A program made the translations under genes and the position numbers. From contig CT978603.1 in NCBI GenBank assembly GCA_000063525.1, positions 1,049,105 to 1,113,104 on the forward strand: a stretch of 64,000 nt of DNA. Direction: 5' to 3'. Shown in pieces: positions 1 to 8,852 of the stretch. The first letter of the stretch is position 1. The number at the start of each line of letters is the position of its first letter. The DNA is from Synechococcus sp. RCC307. GTDB taxonomy: Bacteria > Cyanobacteriota > Cyanobacteriia > PCC-6307 > Cyanobiaceae. The notes beneath the pieces were generated by a model. It made no database searches. It was given only the letters and a program-made list of their open reading frames with translations, and was not told where the DNA came from.

Positions 1-677
1 TTGACATGGGCGAGCCGTTCCTGGAGCCGGCCTCCATCCCCACCAACCTTGCGGCGGGAACTCCGCTGCCGGATGGCGAATTGCAGGTGGCTGGGATCTC
101 GCTGCAGGTTGCCGCCGTTGGCATGGGCAATCCCCATGCGGTGGTGCAAGTTGATGACCTGGAGTCGCTGGACTTCGATCGTCTCGGCCCTGCTCTCGAA
201 CAACACCCAGCCTTCCCGGCCCGCACCAATGTTCATTTTGTGCAGGTGCATGCCCCTGATCAGCTGCAAGTGCGCGTTTGGGAACGGGGTGCTGGCCCCA
301 CGCTGGCCTGCGGCACCGGTGCCTGCGCCACCGTGGTGGCAACCCATCTGCGTGGTGCCTGTGCTCGCCAGGCGACGGTGCAGCTGCCTGGCGGCCCGCT
401 GCAAATCGACTGGGACAGCACCAATCACATTCAGATGGCCGGTCCAGCGGTCTTTGTGTTTGAAGGGGTTCTGCCCGCAGCCGGCGGCAGTGATGCCGTT
501 GAGGCCATTGACTGCGCCAGCCTCTGCAGCGACGGCTGCATCCGGCCTGAGGCCTGCCCCAGTGCTGCGGCACGGGAACAAGCGATGACATTCCTTGATC
601 GTCTGTCGCTTGATGACATGGTGGGTTTGGCGAATTCATCGCTTGAAGAGCGCACCCGCCGTCGTGCCGGCTTCTAG
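1..677 (+). CDS. dapF: Diaminopimelate epimerase, 5'-truncated, with cysteine-rich C-terminal tail
   Basis: The window opens inside this gene; frame 3 is open from base 3 to the TAG at 675. DapF interconverts LL- and meso-diaminopimelate for lysine and peptidoglycan synthesis. The fragment begins at the DMGEPFLEP strand, shows the GMGNPHAVVQVDD motif and the second catalytic cysteine in LACGTGACATV (Cys codon 309-311), and ends its normal fold at GPAVFVFEG. About 65 further residues follow, beyond where the E. coli enzyme ends, with four cysteines spaced C-x3-C-x3-C-x5-C (codons 513-557). The stop lies inside the next gene. Family assignment is secure; the tail is unexplained. Confidence 0.95.
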   Translation, partial: DMGEPFLEPASIPTNLAAGTPLPDGELQVAGISLQVAAVGMGNPHAVVQVDDLESLDFDRLGPALEQHPAFPARTNVHFVQVHAPDQLQVRVWERGAGPTLACGTGACATVVATHLRGACARQATVQLPGGPLQIDWDSTNHIQMAGPAVFVFEGVLPAAGGSDAVEAIDCASLCSDGCIRPEACPSAAAREQAMTFLDRLSLDDMVGLANSSLEERTRRRAGF

Positions 678-1842
678 GCCTCTGATCTATCTGGATGCCT
701 GCGCTGCAACGCCCCTCGCTGAGGGGCTTGGGCAACGGCTGCTGGATTACCAACAGCAGGCTTGGGCTAATCCCTCAAGCCTTCATCCGGCAGGGCTTGC
801 TGCTGCCGAGTTACTGGAACGCAGCCGTCAGAGGCTGTTGGAGCTATTGGACTGCCCCAATGGCCAGGTCGTCTTCACATCAGGCGGGACAGAAGCAGAC
901 AACTTGGCCCTGTTCGGGGTCTGCCGCAGGCAAACACCGGGCCGTCTGTTGATTTCAGCCTTTGAGCATGCGGCCATTGGCCGCAGCGCCGATCAGTTGC
1001 GCGCCGAGGGCTGGCAAGTGGAGATCCTGCCCCTGGATCACCACGGGCGGATCGACCTTCAGGCCCTCGAAGGATTGCTGGTTCCACCGACTCGCCTTGT
1101 CAGCGTGGCGTGGGCCAGCTCAGAGCTCGGTGTTCTGCAGCCCATGGAAGCGATCAGCCGCCTGTGCCATCGAGCTGGTGTGCCATTGCACAGCGATGCG
1201 GTGCAGGTGGTCGGTCAACTCCCCGTTGCGCAGTTGCTGCCGTTGCCGGTGGATCTGCTGAGCATCAGCGCCCACAAATTTCAGGGCCCCAGGGGAGTGG
1301 GCGCCCTGGTGATGCCCAAGCCGCAGGCTCTGCAACCTCAGTTGATTGGCGGCGGGCAGGAATCAGGACTGCGATCTGGAACCGAATCACCTTGGTTGGT
1401 GGCGGCCATGGTGGATGCCCTGGAATGTCGCTTCAACCTGCAACCCCAGCTGGCTGAAGCGATGGCTGACCTGCGGGATGAGCTTTGGCAGCGACTAGCC
1501 GCCGTTGCTGGCCTTGAGCGGGTTGGCCGCTGGAGGGGCTCGGAGTGTTTGCCACACCATTTGGCTGTGCTGCTGTCGTCAGTGGAGGGAGAGCCGCTCT
1601 CAGCACGCGCCGCCGTGCGCCAACTGGCCCAAGCCGGTGTGGCGGTGAGCAGTGGTTCGGCTTGCAGCAGCGGCACCGATCAAGCCAACCCGGCGCTGTT
1701 GGCATTGGGTTACAACCCCAGGCAGGCCCGTAGTGGATTGCGCTTCAGTGTGGGGCCCTGGCTGCAGCCACAGGACTTCATTGGCTTACCGCCTCTGCTG
1801 GAATCGGTACTGCGCCAATTGCCCACCGTTGAGTTGCCATGA
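664..1842 (+). CDS. NifS/IscS-like cysteine desulfurase (class V aminotransferase)
   Basis: A PLP enzyme of the cysteine desulfurase group, expected to take sulfur from cysteine as an enzyme persulfide for Fe-S clusters or thiolation. Visible features are LDACAATPL at the N terminus, TSGGTEADNLALFG, the PLP lysine in SAHKFQGPRGVGAL and the active-site cysteine in SSGSACSSGT near the C terminus. About 392 residues, normal for the family. I chose GTG 664 because it precedes the conserved PLIYLDACAATP start; it overlaps dapF by 14 bases. A TTG further upstream in frame (595) would add a non-conserved segment. Its stop overlaps the next ATG (ATGA), suggesting one operon. Which acceptor it serves cannot be read from sequence. 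Confidence 0.88.
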   Translation: MPASRPLIYLDACAATPLAEGLGQRLLDYQQQAWANPSSLHPAGLAAAELLERSRQRLLELLDCPNGQVVFTSGGTEADNLALFGVCRRQTPGRLLISAFEHAAIGRSADQLRAEGWQVEILPLDHHGRIDLQALEGLLVPPTRLVSVAWASSELGVLQPMEAISRLCHRAGVPLHSDAVQVVGQLPVAQLLPLPVDLLSISAHKFQGPRGVGALVMPKPQALQPQLIGGGQESGLRSGTESPWLVAAMVDALECRFNLQPQLAEAMADLRDELWQRLAAVAGLERVGRWRGSECLPHHLAVLLSSVEGEPLSARAAVRQLAQAGVAVSSGSACSSGTDQANPALLALGYNPRQARSGLRFSVGPWLQPQDFIGLPPLLESVLRQLPTVELP

Positions 1843-2516
1843 GCCTTCCTGCTGATCTCGTTGCCGCTGAGGCCGAGTTGCTGACAGCGCTGGAGTCGGC
1901 CCTGGCCAGCAATGCAAAAGGCCGCTGGACCTTGGATCTGCGCTTTGAAGGGCTGCGCTTGGCCCCGGTTGCCCTGCGACTGCAACGGAAGTTGGACCAA
2001 CCGGAACGCCGTTGCCGGCTGCTCTTTGCCGATGCTGGCGCCACAGCCTTGGCCAAGCGCGATGCCCCAGATCAGGCCGATGCGATCACCAGCGTCTCGG
2101 ATTGCTATCGCGGCGAGCTTCCAGCGGAAAGCACTGTGCTGGTGTGCGTGACCCCGGGCCCACCGGACTACGACGAGGTGGAAATTCTCTGCGACAAGTT
2201 TGCTGGCCCTGTGGTGTTGCTCAATGGCCGGCTGGAAGATGCGGCCGTTGGCATCGGCAGCGTTGCCCGTGAGCGTCGGCGCGGCTTCATGGCCCAATGG
2301 CAAAGCGCCTACACCCTCCAGCCACTCAATGCAGCGGCGCTGCGCCATGCCCACCCCAGCGATTGGCAGATCTACCGGCTCGACCCTGATGGATACCGAT
2401 TGGCCGGAACCCAAGAGGCCAAACCAGCACCGGAAGAATTGGATGAACTGCTCAGTGGCGCTGCAACGGCAGGCCTGCGTTCGGTGGATCGCTTCATGCG
2501 CGAACTGAGTGGCTGA
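1839..2516 (+). CDS. DUF1995 family protein
   Basis: A 225-residue protein of the DUF1995 type, found in cyanobacteria and in plastid proteins. It begins SLPADLVAAEAELLTALES and contains RLCRLLFADAGATALAKRD-like and VCVTPGPPDYDEVE segments, a Rossmann-like alternating pattern, and a hydrophobic VVLLNGRLEDAAVG strand. No signal peptide or membrane helix is visible, so it is probably cytosolic. The ATG overlaps the stop of the cysteine desulfurase gene by four bases, so co-translation is likely. Function is unknown; the family name rests on general resemblance. Confidence 0.7.
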   Translation: MSLPADLVAAEAELLTALESALASNAKGRWTLDLRFEGLRLAPVALRLQRKLDQPERRCRLLFADAGATALAKRDAPDQADAITSVSDCYRGELPAESTVLVCVTPGPPDYDEVEILCDKFAGPVVLLNGRLEDAAVGIGSVARERRRGFMAQWQSAYTLQPLNAAALRHAHPSDWQIYRLDPDGYRLAGTQEAKPAPEELDELLSGAATAGLRSVDRFMRELSG

Positions 2517-2571
2517 GCCTGGCAGTCCTTGGAGACGCCACTAAAATTCGAGCACTTTTTAATTGCTCTGC

Positions 2572-3084
2572 ATGGGCTTACCCCGCATCAGTTGGGTTGA
2601 CCTCGGCGCTGCTGTGGCTGTTTTGGGTGCAGCCGCAGGGGTGCTGTGGAGTCCAAAGCTCACTGGTGCAGTGGCCAAGGCCACTGGAGCCCTACAGCCT
2701 GTTGAGTTCAGCGTTGATATCAAGCACACCCCCGCTGCTGATCCTGAAGCCTTGCTGGAACGAATCGAGCAGCGGGGGAGCACCAGTTTGGTGATTCGCA
2801 ACCAGCCCCACGGCACTGTTGCCGTCAAAAGCGTGGCTCGCTTGAAGCGCCAAGTGGCCGTTGTGTTTCCCGATGGCCAAGTGCAGTCGGTGCCCGACCC
2901 CAATGACGACATCTTCACCAACTTCGATGCCAGGCTCGTGCTCGAAGGAGAAGGCCAGCGCACGTCATCAGGCGGTGTGGTGGTGGGTAACCAGGCGCTC
3001 AAAATCGGTTCCCACGTTGAGCTGGAAGGCCCCACTTACCGCATCAAAGGCATGGTGAGCGGCATCCAGCTGGAGGGCTTGTGA
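2572..3084 (+). CDS. DUF4330 family membrane-anchored protein
   Basis: A 170-residue protein with one N-terminal membrane segment (WVDLGAAVAVLGAAAGVLW) followed by a soluble beta-rich domain. The layout matches the cyanobacterial DUF4330 family, which has no known role. ATG 2572 is chosen over an in-frame TTG nine bases upstream. A TAAAAT hexamer at 2542-2547 is a plausible -10 box. The stop TGA shares one base with the ATG of the downstream D-Ala-D-Ala carboxypeptidase, so the two are probably co-transcribed, which hints at the cell envelope. Confidence 0.72.
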   Translation: MGLPRISWVDLGAAVAVLGAAAGVLWSPKLTGAVAKATGALQPVEFSVDIKHTPAADPEALLERIEQRGSTSLVIRNQPHGTVAVKSVARLKRQVAVVFPDGQVQSVPDPNDDIFTNFDARLVLEGEGQRTSSGGVVVGNQALKIGSHVELEGPTYRIKGMVSGIQLEGL

Positions 3085-4403
3085 TGGGCAAGCGTCTTTG
3101 CTTCGCCGCCTTGGCGTTGTTGATTCCTGCTGCGGTGCAAGCCCAAGGTCTCGAATCGCTGCTCAGCAGCATCGAAGAGGACAACGAAAACAAGCTCAAT
3201 CCTGTGGCGGAGCATCCGCCCCTCACCCCGCCCCCGTTCTTGGCACCAGTGGGGCTTCCGCTGCAGCAGGCCAGCACCATTTGCCCTGCGCTTCAGAAAG
3301 CCGTTGTGGCCGCCACCGGAGCGGAGTCGGGTGTCTGGAGCATCACCGTGGCCGATCGCAACGGCATGGTCTTGGCCGATTTGCATGGCAACAAGTCGCG
3401 CATTCCCGCCTCGAACCAAAAGCTGATCAGCACCGCGATCGCCATGGATCGCCTCGGCCCCAACCACCGCATCAGCACGGAGCTCTGGCGCTTGCCCAAT
3501 GGCACCTTCCGCATCCAAGGCGGTGGTGATCCCACCTTTGGCTTTAGTGGATTGCGCCGCTTTGCCAAGTTGGCTGCTGGTTCTGGAGGAGGCAGCTCCA
3601 CCAGCTCAGGCACCGTGAAATTGCAGCTGGAGGAAGAACATGCTTCCCGCTGGTGGCCCCAGGGCTGGTCGCAACCTGATCGCAGCTATGCCTATGGCGC
3701 ACCGATCACCCGTCTGGCGGTGACCTCAAATGCTGTGGATCTCTCGGTTCGCAACCCGCCTCAGCGTCTCAAGCGCTTGCTCAATAGTGAGATTTATCGC
3801 AACGGCGCCAACGCTGAGATCAGCACGATCCCTGCGGGCACCCCTGAACCCGCCGGCAGCGTTTTGCTGCACAGCGAGTCATCGAAGTCGATGCATCACC
3901 TCATGAGCCTGGCCAATGGGGAAAGCCATAACTTCACGGCCGAGGTGTTGTTGCGTGAAGGCACGGGTTCTTGGTCCCTACCGGAAGCCCAACGGCGAGC
4001 CATGTCATGGATGCGCCAACAGGGGCTCCCCATCGCAGGGGTACGCGTCGCCGATGGTTCCGGGCTTGACCGTGCCAACCGCGTCACCAGCCGACTGTTA
4101 ACAGCTTTGATGTTGCGGATGGAGCAGCACCCCTACGCCAAAAACTATTACGCGAGCATGGCCGTCGCCGGTGAGCGGGGAACCCTCCGCTACTACTTCC
4201 AGGGCTCACCACTGAAGGGACGTTTCCGCGGCAAAACCGGCACGATTAGCGGCGTGAAAGCGGTGAGCGGCAAGCTCGACACCAACAACGGTCCGCTTTA
4301 CGTGAGCATGATTTCCAACGGATCCTGGGGACCGGTTGGGGTGATGCAGCGGGTGCTGATGGCCAGCCTCAAGCAGAGCGGCTGCCGTCCCGTGTCTCTT
4401 TAA
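3084..4403 (+). CDS. dacB: D-alanyl-D-alanine carboxypeptidase/endopeptidase, PBP4 (peptidase S13) family
   Basis: Low-molecular-weight penicillin-binding protein that trims or cross-cuts peptidoglycan stem peptides in the periplasm. A signal peptide is clear at the start (LCFAALALLIPAAVQA). The catalytic motifs are in order: SxxK as SNQK (Ser110, Lys113), the SxN-equivalent as SGL in DGSGLD (Ser326), and KTG as KTGTISG (Lys384). Length 439 residues fits S13 enzymes. The ATG overlaps the preceding TGA by one base; an in-frame GTG sits three bases upstream. The 3' end overlaps the convergent DivIVA-like gene by 35 bases. Confidence 0.92.
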   Translation: MGKRLCFAALALLIPAAVQAQGLESLLSSIEEDNENKLNPVAEHPPLTPPPFLAPVGLPLQQASTICPALQKAVVAATGAESGVWSITVADRNGMVLADLHGNKSRIPASNQKLISTAIAMDRLGPNHRISTELWRLPNGTFRIQGGGDPTFGFSGLRRFAKLAAGSGGGSSTSSGTVKLQLEEEHASRWWPQGWSQPDRSYAYGAPITRLAVTSNAVDLSVRNPPQRLKRLLNSEIYRNGANAEISTIPAGTPEPAGSVLLHSESSKSMHHLMSLANGESHNFTAEVLLREGTGSWSLPEAQRRAMSWMRQQGLPIAGVRVADGSGLDRANRVTSRLLTALMLRMEQHPYAKNYYASMAVAGERGTLRYYFQGSPLKGRFRGKTGTISGVKAVSGKLDTNNGPLYVSMISNGSWGPVGVMQRVLMASLKQSGCRPVSL

Positions 4404-5307
4404 CCCGCCGCGCGGAACGACGCACCCGGTTGATCGGCACGGTTTTGTTCTCGTTGTTTTCGGGCTGGGTGAGTTCCACATCGGTGTTTTGAAGGCGCAC
4501 CAATTCCCGACGGCCACCGATGACCACCTTGGCCATGTCCTGCAAGCGGGTATCGAGTTCACCGAGAACCTGCTCGGCGTAGCGGTTGGCGCCCTGCTGA
4601 ACGCTGGCGGCTTCCTGACGGCTCCGTAGCAGAAGCGCTTCAGCTTGCTGCTGAGTGCTCTGACGGAAGCTCAGGGCCTCTTGGCGAACACGCTCAGCGT
4701 CTTTTTGCGTTTCCTGTTGCAGGCGAGTGCACTCCTGACGGATTTGCTCGAGTTCCTGAAGCGACTGCTGGCGATTGCGCTCATGGGTTTCCGCATGGGA
4801 GCGCTTGAGCTGTTGATGCTCCTGCTCGAGTTGCTGAAAACGGCTGGCGGCTTCCTGTTCCAGCTGTTGCCGGCGGGTGGCTTGCTGTTGCTCCAGCTGG
4901 GAGGCTTTGGCCTGGTGTTCCTGCTCGAGGCTGGCCACCTGTCGGCGAGCCTGCTGCAGCATTTGCTCGCCCTGCTGGCGGCCTTGCTCGCGCAACTCAG
5001 CGCCTTGACGTTCGGCTTCCTGGCGAATGCTGGAACTGCCGATGAGTGATTCCCGCTCTCGGCGGGCCTGATTCATGAGTTCTTCAGCCTGTTGGCGGGC
5101 CTGGTTCAAAAAGGCTTCGCGCTGACGCAGCAGCTCAGCGGCGCGCTCCAATTCACTGGGAAGGGCCTGACGGACCGCATCGAGGATATCGACGGCATCG
5201 CTTTCATTCACCAAGCGTCCCCCGGAGAAGGGCACCCGGGCCCCCTCGAGCACGATTTCTTCGAGCTGATCAAGCTGCTCTAGAACCTCGAAACGCGCCT
5301 GGCTCAT
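4369..5307 (-). CDS. DivIVA-like coiled-coil protein, Cdv3 candidate
   Basis: A 312-residue, Gln/Glu/Arg-rich protein. An N-terminal conserved segment ([19 protein letters not shown]) is followed by an almost unbroken coiled coil from about residue 55 to 230, then a basic tail ending [17 protein letters not shown]. The N-terminal motif and coil resemble the cyanobacterial DivIVA-like cell-division factor Cdv3; similar proteins are also misnamed ATP-synthase-b-like. Its ATG overlaps the coaD stop (ATGA), so it is the second gene of a coaD operon. It may help place the division ring, but this is inferred from resemblance only. The 3' end overlaps dacB, convergently, by 35 bases. Confidence 0.65.
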   Translation of the reverse strand: MSQARFEVLEQLDQLEEIVLEGARVPFSGGRLVNESDAVDILDAVRQALPSELERAAELLRQREAFLNQARQQAEELMNQARRERESLIGSSSIRQEAERQGAELREQGRQQGEQMLQQARRQVASLEQEHQAKASQLEQQQATRRQQLEQEAASRFQQLEQEHQQLKRSHAETHERNRQQSLQELEQIRQECTRLQQETQKDAERVRQEALSFRQSTQQQAEALLLRSRQEAASVQQGANRYAEQVLGELDTRLQDMAKVVIGGRRELVRLQNTDVELTQPENNENKTVPINRVRRSARRVKETRDGSRSA

Positions 5308-5804
5308 CGATCACCGCCGACATCAACCCGCTGATTAAACAACCTGCGGAGATCAATCGCCACCGTCTCAGGGACCAGGTGTTGAACATCCCCACCAAAG
5401 CGCGCCACCTCTTTCACCACGCTGCTGCTCAAAAAGCTGTGGGGCACGGCCGTGGCCATGAATAACGTGTCCACCTGGCCCGAGAGGCTGGCATTGGTGT
5501 GGGCCAGCTGAAGTTCAAACTCAAAATCACTCAAGGCCCGCAACCCCCGCAAAATCACACGGGCGTCCTGCTCCAAGGCGAAATGCACGGTTAGACCTTC
5601 AAAGCTGGTGACCCGCACCTGCGGCAGATGGCTGGTCACGCTGCTGAGCTGCTCAAGGCGTTCCTCGAGGCTGAAGCTCGGCTGCTTGTTGGGGTTGCGC
5701 AACACCGCAACGATCACCTCATCAAAAAGCTGTGATGCACGTTGGATCAGGTCCAAGTGACCAAAGGTCACCGGATCAAAGCTGCCGGGATACAGCGCAC
5801 GCAT
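5304..5804 (-). CDS. coaD: Pantetheine-phosphate adenylyltransferase
   Basis: Catalyses the penultimate step of coenzyme A synthesis, joining ATP and 4'-phosphopantetheine. The nucleotidyltransferase signature is at the start ([20 protein letters not shown]), then [12 protein letters not shown] in the middle and the [11 protein letters not shown] motif toward the end, with Arg/Lys in the usual places. Length 166 residues matches the family. ATG 5804 is fixed by the signature; upstream in-frame sequence is antisense to the uvrC 5' end. Divergent from uvrC by only 24 bases; overlaps the downstream DivIVA-like gene by four bases. Confidence 0.96.
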   Translation of the reverse strand: MRALYPGSFDPVTFGHLDLIQRASQLFDEVIVAVLRNPNKQPSFSLEERLEQLSSVTSHLPQVRVTSFEGLTVHFALEQDARVILRGLRALSDFEFELQLAHTNASLSGQVDTLFMATAVPHSFLSSSVVKEVARFGGDVQHLVPETVAIDLRRLFNQRVDVGGDR

Positions 5805-5828
5805 GGATTCAGGCGAGCTCTCCCTAGA

Positions 5829-7811
5829 GTGCCCCAGCACGTCGAGGCTGTTCGCCAGTTGGGGCTGCCGGCCGGAAAAGAACCGCTCATTGAAGACAGC
5901 CAGCGGTTGGAAACGCTGCTGCGCAATCTCCCTGTTGAACCTGGCTGTTACCTGATGCGCGATCGCGACGATCGCATCCTTTACATCGGTAAATCCAAGA
6001 AGCTGCGTAGCCGTGTCCGCAGCTATTTCCGTGGTGGCAATCCCATCAGCCCACGGATCCGCTTGATGGTGCGTCAAGTGGTGGACATCGAGTTCATCGT
6101 CACCGACAGCGAGGCTGAAGCCCTAGCGCTGGAATCAAATCTGATTAAAAACCACCAGCCGCACTTCAACGTGCTGTTGAAAGACGACAAGAAATACCCC
6201 TACCTCTGCATCACCTGGAGTGAGGATTACCCAAGGATTTTTATCACCAGACGGCGGCGTTTTCGCAGCCCTTTGGATCGCTTTTATGGGCCCTATGTCG
6301 ATGTGGGCCTGTTAAGGCGCACGCTGTCTGTGGTCAAGCGGGTGTTCCCCTTGCGGCAACGGCCCCAGCCACTGCATAAAGACCGCACCTGTCTGAACTA
6401 CGACATTGGTCGCTGCCCTGGGGTGTGTCAGGAAAAAATCAGCCCTGCCGATTACCAGCAAATCCTGCGCAAGGTGTCGATGGTGTTTCAGGGTCGCAAT
6501 GAGGAATTGCAGAACCTTCTTCAGCAACAGATGGTGCGCTATTCCGAGCGACTCGACTTTGAAGCCGCTGCTCGGGTTCGCGACCAGCTTCAGGGCTTGG
6601 AGTTGCTCACGGCTGATCAGAAGGTGGCGCTCCCCGATGCCAGTGTCAGCCGCGATGTGATTGCCCTAGCTGCCGACGACCGCGTCGCTGCAGTTCAACT
6701 GTTCCAGGTCAGGGCGGGCAAGTTGGTGGGTCGTTTGGGCTTCACCGCCGATGCAGAGGCCGCTGAGCCTGGCGCCATCTTGCAGAGGGTTTTGGAGGAG
6801 CACTACAGCCAGCTGGATCCCGTGGAATTGCCAGCTGAAGTGTTGCTGCAACATCCACTGCCAGAGCAAGAACTTCTGGAGGCATGGCTGCGTGATCGCC
6901 GGGGCCGCAAGGTGATCTTGCAGGTGCCGCAACGGCAGCAAAAGGCCGATCTCATTGAGATGGTGGAGCGCAATGCGGGCTTTGAGCTGGCCCGCGCTCA
7001 GCGCGGCGCCGAGCAGCAGCAGCTCTCCACAGAAGATCTGGCCCAGTTGCTCGAGCTCGAGCATCCACCGCGGCGCATTGAGGGCTACGACATCAGCCAC
7101 ATCCAAGGCAGTGATGCGGTGGCCTCCCAAGTGGTGTTCATCGATGGCCTCCCGGCGAAGCAGCACTACCGCAAATACAAGATCCGCAGCAGCAGCATCC
7201 GCTCTGGCCATAGCGATGACTTCATGGCCATGGCGGAAATCATGCGGCGCCGATTTCGGCGTTGGAGCCAAGCCAAGGCCACTGGCGCCAACCTCTCTGA
7301 GCTGCGCCAACGACGCGGCTCAGCCCTGCAAACCGATGGATTCACCGATTGGCCCGATGTGGTGATGATCGATGGCGGAAAAGGCCAGCTGTCTGCCGTG
7401 ATGGAGGCGCTGCGGGAGCTGGATCTGGCTGACGAACTGGTGGTGTGTTCCTTGGCCAAACAACGGGAGGAAGTGTTTCGGCCAGGAGCCAGCCAGCCGC
7501 TGGAGAGCGAGGCCGATCAGCTCGGTGTGCAGCTGCTGAGGCGCCTGCGGGATGAAGCGCACCGTTTTGCCGTGAGCTTCCACAGGCAGCAACGGGGTGA
7601 ACGGATGAAACGCTCACGCCTGAGCGACATCCCAGGACTTGGTCCGAAGCGAGTCAAAGATTTGCTCGCCCATTTCCGCTCGATCGATGCGATCCAGCTG
7701 GCCAGTGCAGAGACGATCGCGGAATGTCCAGGGGTGGGGCCTGCCTTGGCGTTACAAATCCACCAGTTCTTTCATCCGCAAGCCGAAGCCGATGCTCAGG
7801 AAACCGGTTGA
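5829..7811 (+). CDS. uvrC: Excinuclease ABC subunit C
   Basis: Nuclease of UvrABC nucleotide excision repair, incising on both sides of a lesion. In order: GIY-YIG domain ([19 protein letters not shown], about residues 45-65), a cysteine stretch with [10 protein letters not shown], the UVR/UvrB-interaction helix ([18 protein letters not shown]), the RNase H-like 3' domain ([29 protein letters not shown]) and C-terminal helix-hairpin-helix repeats ([22 protein letters not shown]). GTG 5829 gives 660 residues; frame further upstream would run into coaD antisense. No LexA-like box was seen in the 24-base divergent gap. Confidence 0.95.
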   Translation: MPQHVEAVRQLGLPAGKEPLIEDSQRLETLLRNLPVEPGCYLMRDRDDRILYIGKSKKLRSRVRSYFRGGNPISPRIRLMVRQVVDIEFIVTDSEAEALALESNLIKNHQPHFNVLLKDDKKYPYLCITWSEDYPRIFITRRRRFRSPLDRFYGPYVDVGLLRRTLSVVKRVFPLRQRPQPLHKDRTCLNYDIGRCPGVCQEKISPADYQQILRKVSMVFQGRNEELQNLLQQQMVRYSERLDFEAAARVRDQLQGLELLTADQKVALPDASVSRDVIALAADDRVAAVQLFQVRAGKLVGRLGFTADAEAAEPGAILQRVLEEHYSQLDPVELPAEVLLQHPLPEQELLEAWLRDRRGRKVILQVPQRQQKADLIEMVERNAGFELARAQRGAEQQQLSTEDLAQLLELEHPPRRIEGYDISHIQGSDAVASQVVFIDGLPAKQHYRKYKIRSSSIRSGHSDDFMAMAEIMRRRFRRWSQAKATGANLSELRQRRGSALQTDGFTDWPDVVMIDGGKGQLSAVMEALRELDLADELVVCSLAKQREEVFRPGASQPLESEADQLGVQLLRRLRDEAHRFAVSFHRQQRGERMKRSRLSDIPGLGPKRVKDLLAHFRSIDAIQLASAETIAECPGVGPALALQIHQFFHPQAEADAQETG

Positions 7812-8017
7812 GGCCGTTGCAGCAGGTCCATCAAGTGCTCCGGTGATTTGTAGCGGCCTGGCAGTGAGCGATGCAGCAGGGCCAACCGATCCCAGCAGAG
7901 GGAGCGCTTGATCTCTTCAATGGCGCGAGCCTCTTTCACCAGCAGCTTGAGCGCCTTGCAATAGAGCGGATATTTCGCTTCCAGTTCGTCGATCGTGATC
8001 TTGGGAGCTTTAGCCAT
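7796..8017 (-). CDS. Conserved small hypothetical protein (73 aa)
   Basis: A 73-residue, lysine-rich protein starting [19 protein letters not shown] and containing [20 protein letters not shown]. It looks helical and soluble, with no signal or membrane segment and a single cysteine. Composition is typical of cyanobacterial genes rather than a random frame. The last 16 bases overlap the 3' end of uvrC on the opposite strand. I do not recognise a function. Confidence 0.65.
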   Translation of the reverse strand: MAKAPKITIDELEAKYPLYCKALKLLVKEARAIEEIKRSLCWDRLALLHRSLPGRYKSPEHLMDLLQRPQPVS

Positions 8018-8071
8018 GGCTCAATTGTCTCATCCGCGCGCAAGCCTGAAACAGGTTTCGCCCTAGCGCTG

Positions 8072-8085
8072 CCCCCATTTGGGGG
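8072..8085. repeat. Short palindrome CCCCCA-TT-TGGGGG
   Basis: Six-base arms with a two-base centre in the 121-base gap between the 73-aa gene and the CP12-like gene. It could be a hairpin in the leader of the downstream gene or a protein-binding palindrome; nothing decides between these. Confidence 0.35.
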
Positions 8086-8138
8086 TATCCGGAGATAAAT
8101 CGATAGAAAGAAGATCGTGCCCAGGCTCACCTGCGGCA

Positions 8139-8357
8139 ATGAATCAGCTCGACGATCACATCAGTCAAGCCAAACGGGAACTCTCTGCTGCGCAGCAGCG
8201 TGGTGATCAACCCAGTGCTCGGCATTACGCCAGCGAGTTGAATGATCTGCTCACCTACAAAAAAAATCATCCTGATGAAAACCATGACCCGAGCTCGTTA
8301 GAGGTCTTCTGCGACATGAACCCTGACGACCCCAAATGTCGTGTTTTTGAAGACTGA
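8139..8357 (+). CDS. CP12-like protein, C-terminal cysteine pair only
   Basis: A 72-residue protein. Its C-terminal end (SLEVFCDMNPDDPKCRVFED) matches the end of CP12, the redox-controlled linker that binds GAPDH and phosphoribulokinase in the Calvin cycle: two cysteines separated by eight residues with proline between, and an acidic tail. The N-terminal half is a charged helix that lacks the second (N-terminal) cysteine pair of canonical CP12. ATG 8139 is chosen because upstream in-frame residues look non-coding. No gapA or prk neighbour is present. A GAPDH-only linker is a reasonable inference, not proven. Confidence 0.7.
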   Translation: MNQLDDHISQAKRELSAAQQRGDQPSARHYASELNDLLTYKKNHPDENHDPSSLEVFCDMNPDDPKCRVFED

Positions 8358-8380
8358 CGCGAAAGGTTCAGGGCCAAGTT

Positions 8381-8782
8381 ATGGATGACTACACCGAACT
8401 CCTTAAAAGAACGGCTGATCTTGTGGCATCGAATCGCTCTGATCCAGCACTCAATGCCTATTGGATTGTAAGTCGCTTGGATACCGATCTGTCGGTACTT
8501 GACACTGCCTTGTTTAAAAGCTCAAGGCGTTCTTGTGAAGAATATATTGAACACCATCGCATTAGCTGGTTTTGCAGGCCGCTCAAGCAGACCCCCCATC
8601 GCCAGGTTGAGGAGGTAGCTGCAGAATGCGGTCTTAATAGCCTGTGCAAGCTACGCGAGAGTTTCTATCAGCATCTTGGTATCCATTTGGAACCTTTTGT
8701 GGTGATGAGTGGCCGTGCACTTGAAGACTTGCAAATTCGCCATAACAATGGCAATGACGCCTTAATTCTCAAAGAAGTGTAA
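8381..8782 (+). CDS. Small AraC-type helix-turn-helix protein
   Basis: A 133-residue protein. Residues about 60-105 (RISWFCRPLKQTPHRQVEEVAAECGLNS then LCKLRESFYQHLGIHL) follow the AraC/XylS DNA-binding pattern, with the second helix-turn-helix degenerate. There is no ligand-binding domain; about 55 residues precede the HTH and 28 follow. The sequence is AT-richer than its surroundings (27 of 60 bases G+C in line 8521-8580, against about 63% in ordinary coding lines). It starts 23 bases after the CP12-like gene and may share its transcript. Target genes are unknown. Confidence 0.6.
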   Translation: MDDYTELLKRTADLVASNRSDPALNAYWIVSRLDTDLSVLDTALFKSSRRSCEEYIEHHRISWFCRPLKQTPHRQVEEVAAECGLNSLCKLRESFYQHLGIHLEPFVVMSGRALEDLQIRHNNGNDALILKEV

Positions 8783-8852
8783 ACCTGGCCACAGTGGCCT
8801 TTGCGGGGCGAGATGATGGCAGAGCAGATGGGTTGATAAATCAAGCAAGGCT

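Noticed and set aside
8787-8800. Terminator at GGCCACAGTGGCC after the AraC-type gene
   Set aside because: The stem is only four to six base pairs and the T-run is three bases, too weak to call.
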